Program-made: the position numbers and the translations under genes
Shown here: piece by piece, positions 45,619 to 50,179 of the stretch
How positions within the stretch are numbered: the first letter of the stretch is position 1
How the letters are laid out: each line of letters starts with the position of its first letter
Notes under the pieces: generated by a model
Told to the model about the DNA's origin: nothing
Databases searched by the model: none
Seen by the model: only the letters and a program-made list of their open reading frames with translations
NCBI GenBank assembly: GCA_944362555.1
Contig: CALVTL010000013.1
Location: forward strand, 1-50,179
Origin: an uncultured Clostridia bacterium
Lineage (GTDB): Bacteria; Bacillota; Clostridia; Christensenellales; Borkfalkiaceae
DNA length: 50,179 nucleotides
Direction of reading: 5' to 3'

Positions 45619-45885
45619 ATGTTCTTATTTAGCTTATTCGCGCATAAGAAAGGAACGGGTTCCTCCCACAACGGCCGCGACAGCCAGGCGAAGCGCCTCG
45701 GCGTCAAGCGGCAGGACGGGCAGGCAGTGCTTGCGGGCAGCATCATCGTCCGCCAGCGCGGCACCAAGATCCACCCGGGCAACAACGTCGGCATCGGCGG
45801 GGACGATACGCTCTTCGCCCTCAAAGACGGCGTCGTCAAATTCGAGCGCAAGGGCAGAGACAAAAAGCAGGTCAGCGTGTATTAA
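45619..45885 (+). CDS. rpmA: 50S ribosomal protein L27 with N-terminal extension
   Basis: 88 residues. The mature part [21 protein letters not shown] is standard L27. Before it stands MFLFSLF, similar in place and hydrophobicity to the MxxLxLQFF extension that the Prp protease removes in Firmicutes, leaving the peptidyl-transferase-centre tail starting at Ala. The usual prp (ysxB) gene between rplU and rpmA is missing here. GAGGAGA precedes ATG 45619. Confidence 0.95.
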   Translation: MFLFSLFAHKKGTGSSHNGRDSQAKRLGVKRQDGQAVLAGSIIVRQRGTKIHPGNNVGIGGDDTLFALKDGVVKFERKGRDKKQVSVY

Positions 45886-45897
45886 ATGGAGAATAAG

Positions 45898-45930
45898 AGC
45901 CCCCGCCGCATCCAAGCGGCGGGGGCTTTT
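45898..45930 (+). terminator. Intrinsic terminator after rpmA
   Basis: Perfect 12-bp stem (45898-45909 with 45916-45927), loop ATCCAA, then TTTT (45927-45930). Confidence 0.85.
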
Positions 45931-46345
45931 GCATATTGCGGGGATGAGGGGGCGCTTGCGCCCTACGTCATCCCGAACGAATGTGAGGGATCTCCTCGCT
46001 TTTTGCACTCTGTCCCTTGCCATGGGATTCCTCGTCGCAAAAGCTCCTCGGAATGACGGAAGGGTGGGACACGTCCTCGCTGACTTCGCCCTGTTGGGGC
46101 TCGTGCGCCGCGTCGGCGGAATGCTCCTGCCCCTTACGTCATCCCGAACACGGAACGTAGTGAAGTGGAGGGATCTCCTTGCAAGCGACAGGGGGCGGGG
46201 GGATTCCTCGCTTCGCTGACTTCACCCCGTTGGGGCTCGTGCGCCGCTTCGTCGAAATGCTCCTGCAAGCAGGCATTTCTCCTTGCGTCGGGCGGAATGA
46301 CAAAGAACAGTCCTTGCTATCGATTCCGCCGCAAGCAAAACCACG
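45931..46345. repeat. Repeat-rich spacer with 83-bp repeat copies
   Basis: Holds GTCATCCCGAA...GAGGGATCTCCT motifs (about 45969-46000 and 46138-46180), a fragment of the 83-bp repeat (46083-46130) and a full inverted copy (46219-46301) of the repeats found between gyrB and gyrA. No gene is supported. Confidence 0.75.
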
Positions 46346-46600
46346 CCTTTGCGCGAGAAAATTCGTGAACTTGCTATAATTACTCGCGCAAGCAAAACCA
46401 CGCTTTTGCGCCGCGGGACTCAATTTGCCGATACTTCGGCTTACGGGGAAAAGGTGAATTGGCGCGAGCTAAAATTGTAAGCCCTGAAAATCGCGCCAAG
46501 AGGAAAAACGAGACGGAGCAGCGCTTGCGCGTGCCCCGTCGGTGTTTTTCCTCTTCTCACGGAATTTTGTCGCGCCTTTGCGCGAGAAAATTCGTGAACT
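46346..46600 (+). ncRNA. Structured repeat element: partial copy plus full copy E3
   Basis: A 3' remnant (46346-46370) shares CTTTGCGCGAGAAAATTCGTGAAC with the copy end. Full copy E3 runs from GCTATAATTACTCGCGCAAG (46373) to GTGAACT (46600): hairpin GCAAAA/TTTTGC, a conserved GATACTTCGGCTTACGGGGAAAAG block, a 9-bp hairpin (46459-46467/46491-46499, 23-nt loop), a GAGGAAAAAC/GTTTTTCCTC arm, and a 14-pair terminal hairpin with one G-G mismatch (46567-46598 region). 46409-46600 is repeated exactly at 46856-47047. Confidence 0.6.
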
Positions 46601-46820
46601 TGCTATCAATTACTCGCGCAAGCAAAATCGCATTTTGCGCCAGCGCCCCACATTTGCGCATACCTGCGCTTCTGCGGAAAAGAGAATGCGCGGGCGTTAT
46701 AAATGTTGCGAACTGCCCGCGCAGAGGAAAACCGATTGTCAGCCGCTCTGCGGCGTGCAATGGGTGTTCCTCCCCCTCACGACGTTTCTTTTCATCAGTT
46801 TGAAAAGAAACGTGTGAACC
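46601..46820 (+). ncRNA. Structured repeat element copy E2
   Basis: TTGCTATCAATTACTCGCGC start, hairpin GCAAAAT/ATTTTGC (46622-46638), the 39-nt block 46644-46682 identical to E1, a 9-bp hairpin with loop GTTATAAATGTTGCGAACT (46687-46723), a GAGGAAAACC arm, and a perfect 13-bp hairpin with loop TCAGTT (46782-46794/46801-46813), then GTGAACC. Against E1 the last hairpin has six paired base changes in 13 pairs but the same length and loop. Confidence 0.6.
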
Positions 46821-46855
46821 TCTAAAATCCCGCCGCAAGGAACGTCGCGCCGTTC

Positions 46856-47047
46856 CGCCGCGGGACTCAATTTGCCGATACTTCGGCTTACGGGGAAAAG
46901 GTGAATTGGCGCGAGCTAAAATTGTAAGCCCTGAAAATCGCGCCAAGAGGAAAAACGAGACGGAGCAGCGCTTGCGCGTGCCCCGTCGGTGTTTTTCCTC
47001 TTCTCACGGAATTTTGTCGCGCCTTTGCGCGAGAAAATTCGTGAACT
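46856..47047 (+). repeat. Exact 192-bp copy (E3') of 46409-46600, ending at the Ca2+ ATPase stop
   Basis: All 192 bases equal 46409-46600 at an offset of 447. Its last base is the first base of the ATPase stop codon on the opposite strand. Its 5' flank (GCCGCAAGGAACGTCGCGC) differs from that of E3. The identity implies recent duplication, insertion or gene conversion. Confidence 0.9.
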
Positions 47048-49695
47048 CATTTGTGATGTCTCACCAGATCGAGCTCCTTTGCGATCTCCATGACGAGGAT
47101 GGGGACGAAGGAGAGGGCGATGCCGATGACGTACACCTCCCAAGGCAGGTACGCGGCGCCGAAGCCGAACACGTTCATGACGCCCGGGGTGAAGAGCACG
47201 AAGGCGATGAGCGCGAGCGCCAGAAGGGTCACCCAGTTCAACACCTTGTTGGAGAAGGGGCCGATCTTGAAGAGGGAGTGCCCGGAGCGCATATTGTAGG
47301 CGTGCAGCGACTGCGAGAGGGCGAGCACCAGGAAGGTCGCCGCGCTGCACTGTTCTGCCGTGCAGCCGAAGGCGTAGCGCGCGATGCAGTAGCTCGAAAG
47401 GGCGAGCGCCGCGAACATACACCCCTGCAGCACGATCTGAATGCCGTAGCCGTGGGCGAAGATGCTCTCCTTTTTGGAGCGCGGCTTGTGTTCCATGACG
47501 TCGGGTTCCAGCTTCTCCATGCCCAGCGCGACGGCGGGGAGGGAATCGCCGATGAGGTTGATCCACAGAAGCTGAATGGAGATGAAGGGGGAGATCTGCC
47601 AGATGCACATGGCGAGGAAGACGACGATGACCTCGGAGATGTTCGTCCCCAGCAGGAAGCCGACCACCTTTTTGATGTTGGAGTAGATACCCCTGCCTTC
47701 CTTGACGGCGTCCACGATGGTGGCGAAGTTGTCGTCGGTGAGCGTCATGTCGGCGGCGCCCTTGGCGACGTCGGTGCCCGTGATGCCCATCGCGCAGCCG
47801 ATGTCGGCAGCCTTTAAGGCGGGCGCGTCGTTGACGCCGTCCCCCGTCATGGAGACGACCTGACCCTTCTTCTGCCATGCCTTGACGATGCGGATCTTGT
47901 TCTCGGGCGAAACGCGGGCATAGACGGAGATGTGCTCCACTTCCTTGTCCAGCTCCTCGTCGCTCATGGCGTCGAGCTGCGCGCCCGTGATGGCTTTATC
48001 GCCCTCCAGAAGGATGCCCAGCTCGCGCGCGATGGCGGAGGCGGTGACGACATGGTCGCCCGTGATCATGACGGGCTTGATGCCCGCCTTGCGGCAGACG
48101 GCGACTGCCTCTTTCGCCTCGGGGCGGGGCGGGTCGATCATGCCGACGAGCCCCAGGAAGGTGAGCCCGCATTCGAGCTCCTCGGGCGTGGGTTCGTCGG
48201 AGACGTGTTCGATGTACTTATATCCGACGGCGAGCACGCGCAGCGCGCCCGCGCTCATCTCGTCGTTCGCCGCGCGCGCCGATTCGATGTCGCCCGCGAC
48301 GCACTTCTCCGCCATCACGTCGAACGCGCCCTTGACGATGGCGACGAGCTTTCCGTCGATCTTGTTGACCGTCGTCATGAGCTTGCGGTCGGAGTCGAAG
48401 GGGATGCCCGTGATGCGGGGATACTCCTCGCCCAGCACCTCTTTGGGGCTGCCCGCCTTCATGGCGGCGTAGACGATCGCCGTCTCGGTGGGGTCGCCGA
48501 GGTGCACTTCCTTGCCGTCCTCCACTTCCACGGTGCCGTCGCAGCACAGCGTGCCCCAGTCGAGCAGCCTGCGCACCTCGGGGGAGGCAGCGGCGGCGTC
48601 GAACGTCTGCACCGCTCCGCCGTCGAGATAGGTCTTGACGAGCGTCATGCGGTTCTGCGTGAGAGTGCCCGTCTTGTCCGAACAGATGACGGACGCCGAG
48701 CCCAGCGTCTCCACGGCGGGCAGGCGCTTGATGATGGCGTTCTTTTTCACCATGCGCGTGACGCCGATGGAGAGCACGATGGTGACGACGGCGGGCAGCC
48801 CTTCGGGAATGGCGGAGACGGCGAGCGAGACTGCCGTCATAAAGATCTCCAGCCAGTCGGCATTGGGCATACACGCGCCGATGATGAAGATGACGGCGCA
48901 CGCGACGAGCGCGACGATGCCGAGATACTTTCCGAGCTGGGCGAGCTTTTGCTGCAGCGGCGTCTTGGTCTCCTTCTCGCCGGCGAGCAGGTTTGCGATC
49001 TTGCCCATCTCCGTGCTCATGCCCGTTGCGGTCACCACGGCGCGTCCCGAGCCGTACGTCACCGAGCAGCCCGAAAAGACCATGTTGTCCCTGTCGCCCA
49101 GGGGCGCGTTCTCCGCCACTTCTGCGCGGGCGTCCTTTTCGGAGGGGACGCTCTCGCCCGTCAGGGCGGATTCCTCCGACTTTAAGTTGGAGGAGGTGAG
49201 CAGGCGCGCGTCGGCGGGCACAAAGTCGCCCGCTTCCAGAATGATGATGTCGCCGGGAACGAGGTCGGCAGCCTGGATGAACTGCTCCTTGCCGTCGCGG
49301 ACGACGCGCGCGTGCGGCGCGGACATATTTTTCAGCGCTTCGAGCGCCTTTTCCGCCTTGCTCTCCTGCACCAGTCCCATGACGGCGTTGAGGATGACGA
49401 TAAAGACGATGAGGGCGGGTTCGACGAATTCGAGCGCCTCGCCCTCCTTCGTGCCGAACACTTCATAGCAGATGATGCCGAAGGACACGCACGCCGCAAT
49501 GAGCAGGATGATGATCATCACATCCTTGAACTGCTCCAAAAAGCGGATGATGAGCGGCTTTTTCTTCTTTTCCGCCAGTTTGTTGGGGCCGTGCTTTGCG
49601 CGCAGTTCTTCCACCTGCGCGGAAGTGAGCCCCTTGTCTGCATCTGTGCCGAGGGCGCTTATAACTTCGTCCTGCGGCAGATCGTGATAATGCAA
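47047..49695 (-). CDS. Calcium-transporting P2A-type ATPase (SERCA-like)
   Basis: 882 residues, TTG start with GGAGG 9 nt before it, giving MHYHDLPQDEVISALGTDA. Actuator LTGESVPSEKDA, M4 calcium site IPEGLPAVVTIVLSIG, phosphorylation site CSDKTGTLTQNRM, hinge MTGDGVNDAPALKAADIG, M5 GTNISEV and M6 NLIGDSLPAVALGME are all present. This is the arrangement of bacterial LMCA1/YloB-type pumps, which export Ca2+ from the cytosol. Ten membrane spans. In Bacillus YloB is linked to sporulation. Its stop codon is flush with repeat copy E3'. Confidence 0.92.
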   Translation of the reverse strand: MHYHDLPQDEVISALGTDADKGLTSAQVEELRAKHGPNKLAEKKKKPLIIRFLEQFKDVMIIILLIAACVSFGIICYEVFGTKEGEALEFVEPALIVFIVILNAVMGLVQESKAEKALEALKNMSAPHARVVRDGKEQFIQAADLVPGDIIILEAGDFVPADARLLTSSNLKSEESALTGESVPSEKDARAEVAENAPLGDRDNMVFSGCSVTYGSGRAVVTATGMSTEMGKIANLLAGEKETKTPLQQKLAQLGKYLGIVALVACAVIFIIGACMPNADWLEIFMTAVSLAVSAIPEGLPAVVTIVLSIGVTRMVKKNAIIKRLPAVETLGSASVICSDKTGTLTQNRMTLVKTYLDGGAVQTFDAAAASPEVRRLLDWGTLCCDGTVEVEDGKEVHLGDPTETAIVYAAMKAGSPKEVLGEEYPRITGIPFDSDRKLMTTVNKIDGKLVAIVKGAFDVMAEKCVAGDIESARAANDEMSAGALRVLAVGYKYIEHVSDEPTPEELECGLTFLGLVGMIDPPRPEAKEAVAVCRKAGIKPVMITGDHVVTASAIARELGILLEGDKAITGAQLDAMSDEELDKEVEHISVYARVSPENKIRIVKAWQKKGQVVSMTGDGVNDAPALKAADIGCAMGITGTDVAKGAADMTLTDDNFATIVDAVKEGRGIYSNIKKVVGFLLGTNISEVIVVFLAMCIWQISPFISIQLLWINLIGDSLPAVALGMEKLEPDVMEHKPRSKKESIFAHGYGIQIVLQGCMFAALALSSYCIARYAFGCTAEQCSAATFLVLALSQSLHAYNMRSGHSLFKIGPFSNKVLNWVTLLALALIAFVLFTPGVMNVFGFGAAYLPWEVYVIGIALSFVPILVMEIAKELDLVRHHK

Positions 49696-49837
49696 GTGAC
49701 AATTCCTCCATATTGATTTGTATCCGAAACGCCTTCTGCGGCGTGACGAACGCGGGGTTTGCCGCCGTTTTCCGCATACATTTTGTATATCATAAGGGAA
49801 AAACGGGGCGAAAAACACGGGTTTTTCGGCGAGAAAG
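49696..49837. other. Upstream region of the Ca2+ ATPase gene
   Basis: No gene seen. The minus strand has GGAGG before TTG 49695 and AT-rich stretches such as GATATACAAAAT (about 49782-49793), which could hold a -10 box, but no convincing -35 box accompanies them. Confidence 0.4.
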
Positions 49838-49876
49838 TAAAAAAACGGTCTGCGAGAAACCTTCCCGCGAACCGTT
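49838..49876 (-). terminator. Terminator of the tRNA operon
   Basis: Minus-strand hairpin closed by AACGGT/ACCGTT (49844-49849 with 49871-49876) with inner GCG/CGC pairs, followed by seven or more T (plus-strand A run from 49838). It ends the Val-Gly-Cys tRNA transcript. Confidence 0.8.
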
Positions 49877-49880
49877 CTTT

Positions 49881-49955
49881 TGGAGGCGCCACCCGGATTT
49901 GAACCGGGGAGTCAGGGTTTTGCAGACCCTTGCCTTACCTCTTGGCTATGGCGCC
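49881..49955 (-). tRNA. tRNA-Cys (GCA)
   Basis: 75 nt with encoded CCA and U discriminator. Acceptor GGCGCC pairs fully; the anticodon loop CTGCAAA gives GCA; T-arm GGTTCAAATCC. Last tRNA of the transcript. Confidence 0.96.
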
Positions 49956-50003
49956 GATCTCCCGAAATTTTCGGGAAATAAAAAACAGCGCGGAAATCGT
50001 GTT

Positions 50004-50078
50004 TGGAGCGGGAAACGAGACTCGAACCCGCGACATTCACCTTGGCAAGGTGACGCTCTACCACTGAGCTATTCCCGC
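50004..50078 (-). tRNA. tRNA-Gly (GCC)
   Basis: 75 nt with encoded CCA. Acceptor GCGGGAA pairs with TTCCCGC; anticodon loop TTGCCAA gives GCC; T-arm GGTTCGAGTCT. Confidence 0.97.
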
Positions 50079-50102
50079 ATAATCTATGATTCCGCGCTGT
50101 GT

Positions 50103-50178
50103 TGGTGGAAACAACAGGGCTCGAACCTGTGACCCTCTGCTTGTAAGGCAGATGCTCTCCCAGCTGAGCTATGCTTCC
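50103..50178 (-). tRNA. tRNA-Val (UAC)
   Basis: 76 nt with encoded CCA. Acceptor GGAAGCA pairs with TGTTTCC (one G-U); anticodon loop CTTACAA gives TAC; T-arm GGTTCGAGCC. The gene is complete and ends one base inside the window edge; more tRNAs may precede it. Confidence 0.96.
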
Positions 50179-50179
50179 G

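Noticed and set aside
46459-46600. Open frame starting MARAKIVSPENRAKR, seen twice (46459 and 46906)
   Set aside because: It lies in the 192-bp duplicated, base-paired element and is simply repeated with it; other copies of the element do not keep the frame and there is no ribosome site.
45931-47047. Insertion sequence remnant
   Set aside because: No transposase frame or clear terminal inverted repeats with target duplication were seen; only non-coding repeats.

Overview
The window reads as a GC-rich, spore-forming Clostridia-type bacterium (Bacillota). Gene order and content support this: sipL next to veg and ispE, spoIVFA-spoIVFB upstream of rplU-rpmA, adjacent gyrB and gyrA, an L27 with an N-terminal extension, promoters of the TTGACA-17-TATAAT kind and strong Shine-Dalgarno sites. 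It looks like a chromosomal segment. No rRNA, prophage, IS transposase or CRISPR array was seen. Genus cannot be decided from the sequence alone.

Layout. (1) 1-9921: the end of a Tex-like S1 protein, pnuC, cysK, then a tightly overlapping operon: one siroheme/4Fe-4S sulfite reductase, hemA, a precorrin-2 dehydrogenase, hemC, a cobA-hemD fusion, hemB, hemL and a GNAT-like acyltransferase. It makes siroheme from glutamyl-tRNA, and cysK can use the sulfide; no heme-branch gene is present. (2) 10117-21778: a LacI-regulated sugar locus with palindromic GTAAACGTTTAC operators: lacI, ABC binding protein and two permeases (no ATPase), a cytosolic and a secreted ADP-ribosylglycohydrolase-fold protein, a membrane-anchored carbohydrate-binding protein and a ribokinase. 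(3) 22100-28491: a CtpE-like P-type ATPase (minus strand), divergent from serS, a DEDDh exonuclease with a BRCT-like tail and an RsmF-like rRNA methyltransferase. (4) 28492-34536: gyrB and gyrA separated and preceded by repeat-rich spacers. (5) 34586-45930: veg (minus), sipL, ispE, a membrane protein, a phosphotransferase, tcdA-csdA, spoIVFA-spoIVFB, RNase E/G, an unknown helical protein (minus), rplU and rpmA. (6) 45931-47047: a dense repeat array. (7) 47047-50178: a SERCA-like Ca2+ ATPase and tRNA-Cys, tRNA-Gly and tRNA-Val, all on the minus strand.

The most unusual signals are non-coding. A roughly 190-220 nt intergenic element is present in four near-complete copies and one partial copy (after gyrB and before the SERCA-like gene). 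Its hairpin stems differ by compensatory changes while lengths and loops are kept, as expected of a structured RNA or a structured mobile repeat. I could not match it to a known family. Separately, five promoters place TATAAT-like boxes 6-9 nt before an ATG, which suggests leaderless transcripts, including one for a 17-codon leader ORF that overlaps the RNase E/G start codon. The LacI / ADP-ribosylglycohydrolase / ribokinase locus is the best candidate for an uncharacterised catabolic system.
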